NCBI GenBank assembly: GCA_948474755.1
Contig: CAOLHI010001839.1
Coordinates: 124,001 to 188,000, forward strand
DNA from: Ctenosaura bakeri
Lineage: Eukaryota > Chordata > Lepidosauria > Squamata > Iguanidae
Direction of reading: 5' to 3'
Length of the DNA stretch: 64,000 nt
Positions 54,230 through 64,000 of this stretch are shown here, in pieces (the first letter of the stretch is position 1; each line of letters begins with the position of its first letter). The position numbers were made by a program, and so were the translations under genes. The notes under the pieces are model-generated. The model made no database searches and was not told the DNA's origin. It saw nothing but the letters and a program-made list of their open reading frames with translations.

Positions 54230-54780
54230 TAAAGATGTAAAGGTCAGTGATATATCATGACCTTTAATTCACTTGACTGTGTTTTTCCATTCCAGTGCAT
54301 GCATTTTATCTATCAGAGATGAAAGCACAGAAAGGCACAGCTGTAAATATGACCTCCTTCCTCTCTTGGCTTCTTTTGGCTTTGATTTTGATTTTCTGCC
54401 AGTCCTGCAGTTGGTTTTAAGGAACGTGGGGGAAAATGAGCTGAGACTCCAGCTTGCTCCTCACAATTGCATTCCTGGTTTGCTGCAGTGTTTAGTGCCC
54501 TTGTGTGCTCAGTTCATTACACTGCACAGACTGCTTTTGAGCATCATGTTTACCTTGCGGCAAAGCAGCAAGGAATTGTCCCATGAAACATTCCAACGGC
54601 ATTATCCGTTTATTCACAGAGCTAATTTGTAATGATGATCTAGAGAAGGCAGATCTAAAATCCCATTTAACACATAATTTGCAGTGTAATTCTGTGCAAT
54701 TTTACATGGAAGGACATTCATTGATGCTTCCATGGTTTGAGGACTTTTCTATTTGCATATCGCTTCCTAAATAATATTCT
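54230..54780. promoter_or_regulatory. Candidate conserved non-coding element 9
   Basis: About 550 bp without repeats: CAGCTGTAAATATGACCTCC, GGCTTTGATTTTGATTTTCT, CATAATTTGCAGTGTAATTC and CTATTTGCATATCG (octamer-like ATTTGCAT). A 119-codon frame at 54273-54632 has no recognised domain. Confidence 0.4.
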
Positions 54781-54800
54781 ACAGTGTTCTGTGTGTCACA

Positions 54801-54985
54801 GTGACAGCCAGTGGCTTCTGTGTCAAGAATGTGGAGAATCTCCTTTAAGTTTTATTCCATTCTTTAATAGTGCTATCTAAGGTACTGAACACTATCCCTA
54901 AAATAGGTTTAGAATCTTGGACTGATCCTTTTAAGTCTGGATTAAAACCTAGAGCTAGCATTCTGCGTATGTTTCTACAGGAGGT
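54801..54985. mobile_element. Foldback family F (copy F6), eroded
   Basis: CTTCTGTGTCAAGAATGTGG, GTGCTATCTAAGGTACTGAA, GAATCTTGGACTGATCCTTT and AAACCTAGAGCTAGCATTCT follow the F order. Confidence 0.65.
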
Positions 54986-55640
54986 CCCCAGCACCATATG
55001 CTGCTGAATATTTTGGCCATTACAGACATAGGTCTATTGTGAATTAGAAGAGGAAATAGAAGGGAAATGCAGTGAAATGAATGAACAACAGGATTGAGTG
55101 AGTTTGCTGTGCATGGGGGAGGAGGCAAAGTTTCACCCACCCCAGCAATTCCTGTAGGTCAAACCAGACCTTAAAATGCCTCCCCCACTTCAATACAATA
55201 AAGAAAGAAAAAATATAATTGACTATTTCTTCCTGACATCTCTTTTTTCTTCTATCATGGAAGGTCCGTTCAGGGAAGGAGGTGTTGATTGTCATCTGAG
55301 TTAGTTTTGCTGAATTCTTTGATTTTGTTTTTCTTTCTTTCTTTCTGGATTAATATTCTGTTTGCCTTTCTCGTTCATTTGTCTTGGGAATGAATCTCTT
55401 TGTGTTGCAGGGAATGAAAGCTGTTTCCCCATAGCTATCCCAATTGTTCCTAATTGTTCCTGTTGTTATTTAGCTGTGAGGTAGTGTGGGTGTTGCAGCC
55501 TTTTCTCAAGCTTCTCATGAGAGCTGGCACTGGGCTCGGGGCAGGATCCCCTTCTCTAAATTTAGCAACAGACATTATAGAAACTCACTGACCTGCTCAG
55601 ATACAATATAATAAATGATTCAATAAATTTTGGTATCATG

Positions 55641-55644
55641 TATT

Positions 55645-55687
<43 letters not shown>

Positions 55688-55690
55688 TGT
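55641..55690. repeat. (TTTA)n microsatellite
   Basis: About 11 TTTA units. Confidence 0.95.
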
Positions 55691-55952
55691 ATGTCTCATT
55701 CACGTCCTGTGGTTTTTAACCCTTGATATTCCCTCTTTTCCACCATCTTCTCCATCATGGTTTATCAGAGCAAGACTTCTGAAACATTTGAGAGAGGGTT
55801 AGCAAAATGCTGCAGATGAAGTACCTTAATCTTGATCTGGGGATCAGGTGCATGGAAAGGGATCTTCTGCCTTGTAAGAGTGTGCATTCTTTGTTTTCCT
55901 TTGTTCCAGATGCTCTGGACTCCAGCTGCCATCAGCCATAGACAGCCTAACC

Positions 55953-56597
55953 CACATGTATCAAACACAAGGCCCGCAGGGCAAATACCACCCACCAGGC
56001 CATTTCATGTGGCCCTTGGGCCTCTCCTGCAGCTGCAACACTCCCCCACCTGGCAAACCCAATCATTACATTGCAGGTCCCCGGCTGCCGGTATTCTGAA
56101 GAAGGGCCCAGCAGCCAGCACTTGCAATCTACTTCTACTTCTGACTGCTCCTCTGTCCAACTCTTGTGAGCTGCGTGGAGCATTGCCATGGCAGAAGTAG
56201 AAGTAGATTGCAAGTGCTAGCTGCTGGGCCCCTCTTCAGAATACCAGCAGCCAGGGGTCCACAATGTGGGGATCAGACTTACCAGGTACAGAGAGGGGCA
56301 GGGAGGCAGAAAGAGCCACAGGGGAGGGGAGGGCAGAAAGAGGCACAGAGAGGGTCTGGGGGGCTGAAAGAAGCACAGAGATATCTGAATATTGAATATC
56401 TGTTTGTCATTATTTTTCCTAGACTTCTAGTTTCAGAGCTAGTTATTACTAAAATCAGTAATAATCGAATGCAGAGGCAATTATTTAATATGATAAAAGA
56501 GTACATACATTTATACAATCTTACAGATACAACTGGCCCTTTGAGGGCAACCATAACGCTGATGCAGCCCAAGACGAAATTGAGTTTGACACCCCTG
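55953..56597. mobile_element. hAT (Charlie-like) element with 8-bp target duplication
   Basis: GCCTAACC at 55945-55952 and GCCTAATC at 56598-56605 are an 8-bp duplication with one mismatch. Termini are CACATGTATCAAACACAAGG at the left and, reading inward from the right, CAGGGGTGTCAAACTCAATT. Terminal regions carry GGCCCGCAGGGC and GCCCTTTGAGGGCAACC, familiar from hAT-Charlie-type elements. The 645-bp body has a long internal inverted repeat (about 56083-56150 with 56199-56265) and a purine-rich section, but no transposase. Confidence 0.85.
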
Positions 56598-56689
56598 GCC
56601 TAATCAATGATGAAGATGTCCAGAAAAAAAAAAGAAAGACAGTGCCACACATTTTTCATTCCTGAATTATGCTGACTTATTGGGGATTG

Positions 56690-56832
56690 CAGAACAGTAT
56701 TGTTTTGCAAGCAGAGTTTGAGAAAGTTCCTTTTTGGGACCACAGCTCCCAGAATCCCTCTGCCAGAATGACCACTGACCAAGCCTCTGCAAATTCTCAA
56801 AACTGTAGCTTGGAAAAAAAACAACCATCCAT
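56690..56832. mobile_element. Foldback family G (copy G7)
   Basis: AAGTTCCTTTTTGGGACCAC, AGCTCCCAGAATCCCTCTGC facing AAAACTGTAGCTTGG. Confidence 0.55.
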
Positions 56833-57139
56833 GGTATGAGCTTAGTGCAACAGAAAGAGAGTTGCTTTTGGAAGCTCTGTTGCAAGGATGATGTTTATGC
56901 CTCAGTGGGTGCTTTCATGAGCTAGTGACATTAAGATGCACCCCAAAAGAGATGCTGCGGTTTTCAATAACTATCTAGATGTTAGTTCAGTTTGAAATGT
57001 TCAAATGGAAAGAACTAGTGTGACATTTCTCAGTTCCATCCATGGAATTCACATTTCCTTTCCGGAACTCCCAGATGATCAGTTCCATTATGCTCATTTG
57101 ATGTCAAATTATTTATTAACTCTTTCCTAAGGCTTGAGT

Positions 57140-57900
57140 TAGGCACTCATTCGGGTTGCTTGGGTGAGAAAGCTGCCTTTTGACCCTCCTCTTGTTCTTG
57201 TGCTGCATTAGCTACTTTTTTATCTCCTTCATAGCTTTTTTGGCACTAATAGGTAACCAGCTTTCCATTAAAATAGTGGTACTTTATTCGAAAACCATGG
57301 AAAAGAAATAGTGGAGGTTTGTTCCTTTTAAGATCTTTCAGCAGCTCTGCGTGCCTTGGGCACCTCTGTAGATTAAAACTGTTTCTGACACTGTAAAGGC
57401 AGAAGAATAACAGTAGAGTTTGTACAGTTTCCTTTATCATCCAAATATGGTGCTTCATAGTTGCTCCTTGTTGTAGGTTAGTAGAATAATCTCAATTGGT
57501 CAGAGAGGAAACTGGAGCACAGGGAAAGAAGCTGCCTGTTCCCTTTTGCATGAATAGCTTTGTCAGGAACAGACATCCAACTGATGTCAGGAATTCTTAA
57601 GGAATAATATTGTTGTTGTGATATTAACATGACAGGGGATGACTATCTCTGCCTTTGACAATTTTCTGTTTTAAACTTCTGCATTGTTTTTTCGCCTTCC
57701 ATAAAGAAAGCAGGAGAGCAGAACTCAGAAAGTCACTTTCCAAAAGTAAATAGTTATAGGCCAAAATCCAGCACCATGCCTTCACTATCCAACAGTTACA
57801 GAATTGGGATTTTTGACGCCTCCAGCCATCCAACTGCAGCCCTCAGTAGTGCCTAAACGTGCTCTTGAGTGGGTTTTTAGGGTGGAGGAAGGATCTTTAG
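57140..57900. other. Unassigned spacer
   Basis: Nothing recognised on either strand. Confidence 0.35.
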
Positions 57901-57907
57901 ATCTAGA

Positions 57908-57908
57908 G

Positions 57909-57970
<62 letters not shown>

Positions 57971-57976
57971 TAGACT
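57908..57976. repeat. (GATA)n/(GACA)n array
   Basis: About 13 GATA units followed by GACA units; the Bkm-type motif known from snakes and other reptiles. Confidence 0.95.
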
Positions 57977-58196
57977 TGCCTTCTTTTTTTCTGGCATGGG
58001 ATCCAAGGCAGCTTACAAAGGCTAAAAACAAGATCAGCTAAGAATCTGATCATAAAAAGTTAAAATAAAATTAAACCATCATCACATTAAGAAAATGATT
58101 AAATTTTTTTAAAAATATATAAAATAATTTTAAAAAATGTAAAAATAAAGTTTAAAAAATGCAGCACACATAAAGGGTTCCCTGTAACCAGTTGAC

Positions 58197-58199
<3 letters not shown>

Positions 58200-58286
<87 letters not shown>

Positions 58287-58288
58287 CT
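58200..58288. repeat. (AAT)n/(AAC)n compound microsatellite
   Basis: AAT units to 58249 followed by AAC units to 58287; it sits at the 3' tail of the minus-strand LINE insertion. Confidence 0.95.
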
Positions 58289-58738
58289 TATTTCTATCCC
58301 GCCTCTCCCAGTGGATCAAGGCGGCATTACAAAAATATACAAATACATTAAAACATTAAAATATACCCCATCCTCCCCACCCACCAACCCTTCTATCCCC
58401 CTAAAACACATTAGTTATTAAAACAAATTAAAAACAGAATTAACACAAAAAGACAAATGATGAGAGGCGGTGGAACACTATTCTGGGAAGGCCTGTCGGA
58501 AGAGAACCGTCTTGACTGCCTTTTTAAAGCAGTCAAGACTGGTAATGTGCCGGGTCTCCTCCGGCAGGCCATTCTATAACTTAAGAGTGACAGAAGAAAA
58601 GGTCCTCTGGGTAACTGCAGCCAACCTAGTTCTGATTGGCTGCAGTAAGTTCCTCCCAAAGGACCTTAATGTGTGGGGCGGATTATATGGGAGAAGGCGA
58701 TCCCGCAGGTAGGCTGGCCCCAAGCCATTAAATGCCTA
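58289..58738 (-). mobile_element. L2/CR1-type LINE 3' end, minus strand
   Basis: TTTCTATCCCGCCTCTCCCA then AGTGGATCAAGGCGGCATTA is the reversed tail; upstream GAAGGCCTGTCGGAAGAGAA, CTCCTCCGGCAGGCCATTCT and GATTGGCTGCAGTAAGTTCC. Less diverged than C1-C3, so probably younger. Confidence 0.7.
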
Positions 58739-59139
58739 TTTGGATAAAAAAGGTCTTTGTCTGCTGGTGAAAGGAGAACAGAATGGGGGCCAGGCAAGCC
58801 TCTCATGGAAGGGAAAGGAAGGCTGTCTTTCATATCCTCACCAAATGCACCTTAATGATGGCAGGACAAAGAGAAGGGACTCTTTTGATATTCATATAGT
58901 GAGTTAAGATCCTCCACATAGTCAAGACCAAAGCCATCTAGAGCTTTATGGGTCACAACCAGCACTTTGAATTGTATCTGGAAACAAAGTGATAGCCTGT
59001 GAAACTTTTTCAATGAAGGACCTATATGCATTTTGTAGCTGGCCCAGTCAGCTTTCTGGCCAAAGTATTTTGGACCCACTGAAGTTTCTGAACAGTTTCC
59101 ACAAACAGCCCCATGAGTTACAATAGTCCAGTACAATAG

Positions 59140-60600
59140 ACCATCAAAACATGTGTCACTGTAGCCAGATCTGACCTCCTCTAAAGTAGTTAGTTATCTT
59201 TATAGCTTCTTTTGAAATGCAGCTCTTATAAAAAGAGAGATAATCGCTTTTACTTATGAGAAATGGGAAGCAAAAATGGTTGGGTATTAGCTGATTTGTT
59301 AAAAATCTGAATGCTACAAGTGTAGTTATATTTGGTGTTTATATTGGGCAGGGTGAAATAAATCTAGTGAAATACAAGCTTATGGTAGAAAAATGAGTGA
59401 TTATTCAGGATGCTGTATTAAGTTGCAAAGGAAAACACAATTTGTTGCCTCAAAAAGTTTTCCTTGGGATGGAAAGAAGACAGACAAAAGAAGTTGAGCT
59501 ATACTTGATTATAGAAGCCCCTAAAGCTGATTCTGATATGTAAGAGTGAGCTAGTAATCACTTCGAGTCCCATTTTGAAAGAAAGGCAAGATAGAAATCA
59601 AACCAAATCAATACATACTAAGCTTAGAGCCCCATGGCTTCTCCTTTTCCAGACGAAAGGAACAAAGAGACAAACTAAAGTCTGGAAGAAGGTGGAAGTG
59701 ACCTGAGCAGGTAAGAAGGAATCAGAAGGCCTTAATATATAGATCTAAGGACATACAGAGGGGAAAAACTATCTCGTTTCCCATTGTCTCCACTTCCACT
59801 GATAATTTTATACAAGTGTTAATTCCTCTTTGTCTGCAACAAGAAGCTCTAAACTGGTGGTACAAAGGGCACTGTCCTGCCACCCACCTCATCAGCATCT
59901 CAACATCCTGCAGCATGAGGCAGCAGCACCAGGCACAGATAAGTCAGCACTTGAACTATGTGGTATTCCCCTTTCACTATTTAGGGAAATTGCATCCTTG
60001 CAATAAAAGTAGCTCATCAGTTACAATTCCCTTACAAAAGGAGTAAAATTTTGCTTTGTGGTTATAGCTGTAACATCAAATAGTTATGCATATGCTACTG
60101 GACAACAGGAATTAATTGCAAGTAAATAAATAGCAAGTTATATAAATAGCAGGTTATTTGCAAGCTCTGGAAGAGAGAACCAAGCCCTTTCTTCAGCCTT
60201 CTTACGCATCTAAGAGTATACAATTGTTTGCTAGATGACAGCAAGGTCCATCTCTCAAGATTCCATTTTCACAAGCATGACACAAAGGCAAGGGTCCATT
60301 GACCACCCCCAGCATCTGGCAGTTTTCAGAGTTATTCTGCCTCTGTGTGCATGAGATATTGTTAACATAGTGGTCTGGCAAGCAGAATTTTATTTTATAC
60401 TTCTTCAACAAACAATGTCATTTGGAATTAGCACATTGGCACCTGCTACGAGAAACGTTCTTCCATTAGGTCCTTGACATATTCAAACTGTTCATAGTTT
60501 TAACATATTGTAACCTACTCATTTATACAAGCATTCTTTGTTTAAGTCCAAGCTAACAGCTATTTCATGGATCACATAAACAGTGCTAGGCTGTGATCTA
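59140..60600. other. Unassigned spacer
   Basis: No exon and no repeat family recognised; frames up to 76 codons look random. Confidence 0.35.
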
Positions 60601-60872
60601 ACATCCCCTCAGCATAGCATAAACGTATGCACGCAGAGGCACACTATGTGAGCACTAGGCAGAATGTTGCAGAGTAGCAACAATGTGCAGCACACATCAA
60701 TGATTGTTGTACATCATGTACAATGCACAACACAGAATGCTGAACTGAAGTGCAGAATATACACTGCAGAACTGCAATGCCTAGTCACAATGAAAAGCAT
60801 ATGATGCACAACTGAAGTGCACAGCACACTATGTGCAACTGTACTACACAATGCATAACCACAATGTGGAAA
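60600..60872. repeat. Degenerate tandem repeat rich in GTGCA/TGCAC
   Basis: Imperfect units such as ATGCTGAACTGAAGTGCAG, ATGCACAACTGAAGTGCACA and CACTGCAGAACTGCAATGCC repeat at irregular spacing of roughly 25-60 bp, with GTGCA/TGCAC at nearly every step. Confidence 0.65.
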
Positions 60873-61144
60873 GACAAGGCACAAAGGAACATGCTGTCTG
60901 CACAAGTCCATCTTCACTGCTTTCGACAGAACACATCCACTATGCAGTGGTGACTTTTTTCCCCTGTATGTGTTGCGTGACTTCCACGTGCCTACTGGAT
61001 GCCAGCTTCAATTGGTGTATTGTATATTTCTGTATTACATGTAGTTTATGTTTTATTGATGCGCACTACTTTGAAATATTTGAATCTCAGCAGTAAATAA
61101 ATACTTGTAAATAGGTAAACTATTAAATAGTCTAAACGGCCAAA

Positions 61145-61205
61145 CCATTTGGAGAGTTGTAGTCCAAAAAAGCAACTTTTCCAAGCTTTGAAACAGACAT
61201 GTGCT
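61145..61205. mobile_element. Foldback family G fragment (G8)
   Basis: GGAGAGTTGTAGTCCAAAAA then GCAACTTTTCCAAGCTTTG; one arm. Confidence 0.55.
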
Positions 61206-61369
61206 TAATAAACGAACTCAGTCATGAAAAAAATGGAATCTAAAATCTAGAAGTAATTCAAGGCAGTGAACCTGCCAGATAAAAGAAAATGGATGCTTGT
61301 TTAAATTTTACACACGCACACGTCCACATAAGCACACATACACACCCACTTCCTTCTGAATATTAAGTG

Positions 61370-61862
61370 ACCCAGTGGTGATGAATAAACATATAAAGTG
61401 TGTTTTCAATCAGAGCTTTCCAATGTATGCAGAACGTGTTGTATGCTTTGCCAATAGCCGCTGTCAGCAATTCTATCAGACTTGGCTTAGAAGAATTTTT
61501 TTTAAGGGGTGGGGGTTGGCAGCTCCTGATTGTACTGTTCTGTTATTTAGAAGGACAATCAGCCAGCACTTCAAGCCTCGGTTTAAAGACGTCTGCATCT
61601 CGTTTAAATTTATCAGACAACTCTGCAAGTGTGAAAGCACACTCGACACAGCTAAGTGGAGCCAAGGGGGCTCAGAGATCCTGGTTGCTGTCAAAGGATG
61701 GAGTGCTTTGACCTGATGACAAAAATATGTCAGCATTCCTCAGCTGGGTGTGCTGTTATGGGAACTGCACGGCCCTCACTGCTTTTGCGGCAAGGAAGGT
61801 TTAGTGCTGGAATAACGGATTCAGCTGTCAGTGTAAACAATTGCATGCAGAAATTAAGCTAG
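61370..61862. promoter_or_regulatory. Candidate conserved non-coding element 10
   Basis: Nearly 500 bp without repeats, with CpGs retained: GCCAATAGCCGCTGTCAGCA, ACTTCAAGCCTCGGTTTAAA, ATTTATCAGACAACTCTGCA and GTAAACAATTGCATGCAGAA. The open frames crossing it on both strands lack known domains. Confidence 0.4.
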
Positions 61863-62344
61863 GGTGGTATAATGGAAGGGCGAAGGGCGTGTTGGTTGTG
61901 GCTCTTCATATGCTTTGGACTGCACCTCCCATAATCCCTCCCCACTACCTAGGCTGGCTAGGGTAAAGGGCAGTTGTAGGTCAAAAATGTCTGAAGCAAG
62001 ATCCTGCATGAACCTGGCAGAGCGGAAAGCTCTGCCAGATATACTTGTTCTCTTTCCTCCTCTTCCCAGGCATGCCACTTGCCTTCTTGCTGGATGGGTA
62101 CCCCCCATAGACATTTAGTGGCCCACTGAGGAGAAGGAATGGACAGACAACATCCAACTGTGTTCCTGCAGCCAGACTCACATAGATGGTATCCTCCTCT
62201 TGGATCTGAGAATCCCACTAGGATGCCTGCTTCTTTGTGCATCCAGTTGCAGGAATACTGCTGGATCATATCCAGCTCTCCCAGAGCTACCAAATGGTTG
62301 TGGCGGGAGCACTCAAGCAGTTTGAACATAGATTCATACCTTCC

Positions 62345-62505
62345 AAATATATCAATTTGGCAAGGATGATCCAAACTAATCCTCTGTCATTCTACCGTTT
62401 CAGCTGTTTTTAAAATGTTCCAGTTTCTCTCTCCTGCTTCTATTTTCTTCTTCATCCCCTTCAACTACTGCAAACTGAGTTCAAAGGGCAAAAGTATCAG
62501 ATCTT
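62345..62505 (+). mobile_element. Interspersed repeat family D, partial (D5)
   Basis: AATTTGGCAAGGATGATCCA, TAAAATGTTCCAGTTTCTCT and ACTGCAAACTGAGTTCAAAG match the first half of D. Confidence 0.65.
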
Positions 62506-62549
62506 TGGTGCAAGGGTGACAAAGGGATAATGTCTATGCATGTGTGGGG

Positions 62550-62580
62550 TATGTGTGTGTGTGTGAGAGAGAGAGGGAGA
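62550..62580. repeat. (GT)n(GA)n microsatellite
   Basis: GT units followed by GA units. Confidence 0.9.
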
Positions 62581-62634
62581 ACTGTTGCTGGGAAGAAACA
62601 TAAGTGAACACATGATTGCATTTTGAAGATCTGG

Positions 62635-62748
62635 GATAGAGTTTGGAAACTTTACTTTTTCAACTACAACTCCCATGCTGACTGGAGGGTTCTGGGAGCT
62701 ATAGCTCCAAACACCCAACGTTTCCAAGCTCTAATATCCATTTCCCAG
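62635..62748. mobile_element. Foldback family G (copy G9)
   Basis: GGAAACTTTACTTTTTCAAC, ACTACAACTCCCATGCTGAC facing GTTCTGGGAGCTATAGCTCC and GTTTCCAAGCTC. Confidence 0.7.
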
Positions 62749-63124
62749 GAGCTCCAACCAATAGGATCAAGTCATAGGAGATGAGAAAGGTATGACATTT
62801 AATGTTAAAGCTAAGAACCAATGAACCTGGCAAATAGTTTTGTTCATGCCCAACAGGACTTGCACCCTAATGAACTCTATGTTGATTCCACTGCCCACAT
62901 ATTCTTCTTCTGTGCTAAATACAGTATAAACATGCCTAATAGAAAAGCATAAAAACTATACATAAAAAAAGAATGGGCTACCTTAAGTGCCCTGTTGTTA
63001 TCTGAAAATCAAGCCATTCCACAGTTCACTAGTAGACGAATGATGAATGCCCATGTGATCTCGTGCACAGAAGATCAGCAACCAAGGGACCCAGTAGACT
63101 TACTGGGATGGCAACCCTCATTCC

Positions 63125-63238
63125 ATAACTGAAGGAGAACTTTGGAATGTTGCTTTTGGGACAACTGCTCCCAGAATGCAACCAGTATGGAGTTCTGGCA
63201 GCTATAGCTCCTGCAAAATAAAATTCTCAAGTCCAGGC
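63125..63238. mobile_element. Foldback family G (copy G10)
   Basis: GGAATGTTGCTTTTGGGACA, CTGCTCCCAGAATGCAACC facing GTTCTGGCAGCTATAGCTCC. Confidence 0.6.
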
Positions 63239-63239
63239 A

Positions 63240-64000
63240 GATGACAATATGGCATTGCTTTCTATGAGGTCAGAAGAATGCTGTGTCCTAGATCAAATAA
63301 GTTCTGAATCAGAAGCTTCTTTCAAAAGCACTTTGTCATGTGGGGTGTGCTGTTCAAAGGGAGCAAGTTTTTTTTAAAAAAACAAACACCTTCTAAACAT
63401 GTCCAAACCTTTGGGTGTGTCTAGACAGCTCTTTCAGTCATAGCATGAAGCAAAAGAAAGGGACAACAGCAGCAGCTCAAAGAGAATTATATCGTACAGC
63501 AGAGACTTTGTTATAAGAATAAGGTAAAAAAGAAGCACAGACAGAGCGAGTGGCAATGATTCCCTTACCCCGTACATTTTGGTACAATAGAACAATGCAA
63601 AGATGATGAACAGCCTGACCTTAGTAAGTGTATGAACTAGGACTGTGATCTCATGCATAGGAGGTAAACAATCAGGGAACCAGGCTAAGTCAAAGCCTGA
63701 ATAAGGTCATTGTTGCACTATAACTCCCCAAATACTCCACCTAGAGCTGTAGTCCAAATGAAAGAGAATGTTTTGAATCCCTGGTTTGGCATGGCTTCCT
63801 GATGGTTTACCTTTTGTGTACAAGATCTCAGGATGAACTTGTCATTCCTCTACCTAATTAGCTGGGATTCCTGGTATGATTGATGTGATCCAGTCATGAT
63901 TTGAGTATATGATAATAAGCAAGCAAACAAGAAGACACATTCCATTTTGAGGTCAAACAAATAGCATCAAAGGCATAGGTTGCTTTCCTGTGGAGAAATT
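63240..64000. other. Unassigned right end
   Basis: No exon recognised; a short family G arm is possible at 63712-63770 (GCACTATAACTCCCCAAATA and AGAGCTGTAGTCC). Confidence 0.3.

Larger units (their letters stand above)
57976..59130 (-). mobile_element. LINE-like repeat (family I) split by an L2/CR1-type insertion
   Basis: GGCATGGGATCCAAGGCAGC (57993) begins the outer repeat, which resumes at about 58740 with GGATAAAAAAGGTCTTTGTC, ATATCCTCACCAAATGCACC, AAAGCCATCTAGAGCTTTAT and TCAGCTTTCTGGCCAAAGTA. The parallel copy is at 31585-32760. Minus orientation, non-coding relic. Confidence 0.5.

Noticed and set aside
56166..56603. 145-codon frame in the hAT element
   Set aside because: Crosses the internal inverted repeat and purine tract and has no transposase motifs.
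61375..61716. 113-codon and overlapping 103-codon frames
   Set aside because: Two frames of the same strand with no recognisable domain; I prefer the non-coding element reading.
1..64000. CRISPR array, bacterial operons, phage or plasmid functions
   Set aside because: No regularly spaced repeats, ribosome binding sites or long frames; repeat content is vertebrate.

Overview
The window looks like non-coding DNA from a vertebrate nuclear genome, most probably a squamate reptile (lizard). I found no protein-coding exon, no functional rRNA or tRNA gene, no CRISPR array and no bacterial-style operon. The longest open frames are short (under about 150 codons), overlap on several strands, and mostly cross recognisable repeats. 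The squamate assignment rests on the repeats: many copies of a tRNA-derived SINE ending in (CAA)n, a sister SINE with a 5S rRNA-derived head, a BovB/RTE-like LINE relic, L2/CR1-type LINE 3' ends with the usual GCCTTGA...TATAAATAAA-like finish, and many short foldback DNA transposons.

Layout. 0.1-3.6 kb is clearly richer in CpG than the rest and holds foldback family A, two SINEs and a minus-strand 5S-SINE. 3.6-16 kb is AT-richer spacer with SINEs, foldbacks, an L2/CR1 3' end and, at 6.05-6.55 kb, a 5S-SINE split by a hAT-like element with a perfect 8-bp target duplication. 15.6-30 kb alternates repeat copies with low-repeat islands that resemble conserved non-coding elements (15.64-15.96, 17.74-18.06, 21.6-21.84, 24.5-24.7, 26.12-26.29, 27.06-27.49, 29.56-29.73 kb). 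30-38 kb is dense in nested repeats: a poly-A retroelement with a 15-bp target duplication, two foldbacks inside an older LINE-like repeat, an LTR-like block and several foldbacks. 38-53 kb holds SINE-in-SINE, SINE-in-foldback and LTR-in-foldback insertions, a foldback split by a 381-bp insert, a (GGGAAA)n array, and a BovB relic interrupted by both a SINE and a foldback. 53-64 kb holds two more possible regulatory islands (54.23-54.78 and 61.37-61.86 kb), a hAT element at 55.95-56.6 kb, GATA and AAT/AAC arrays, and a degenerate tandem repeat at 60.6-60.87 kb.

The most interesting signal is family A, a foldback (MITE-like) element with termini GGCCATTTCYGCAC and about 20 copies here. Full-length copies (about 200 bp) have two distinguishable arms around a core. 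Short, core-less copies are near-perfect palindromes made of one arm type joined to its own inverse, and variants private to a copy recur mirror-imaged in both its arms. That suggests repeated snap-back or hairpin-templated formation, or arm-to-arm conversion. Two further unnamed foldback families (E and F) and a longer terminally inverted repeat (D) are defined below by comparing copies within the window. There is no gene content through which the pieces cooperate; the window is best read as intergenic or intronic sequence, possibly flanking a developmental gene if the conserved-element candidates hold up.
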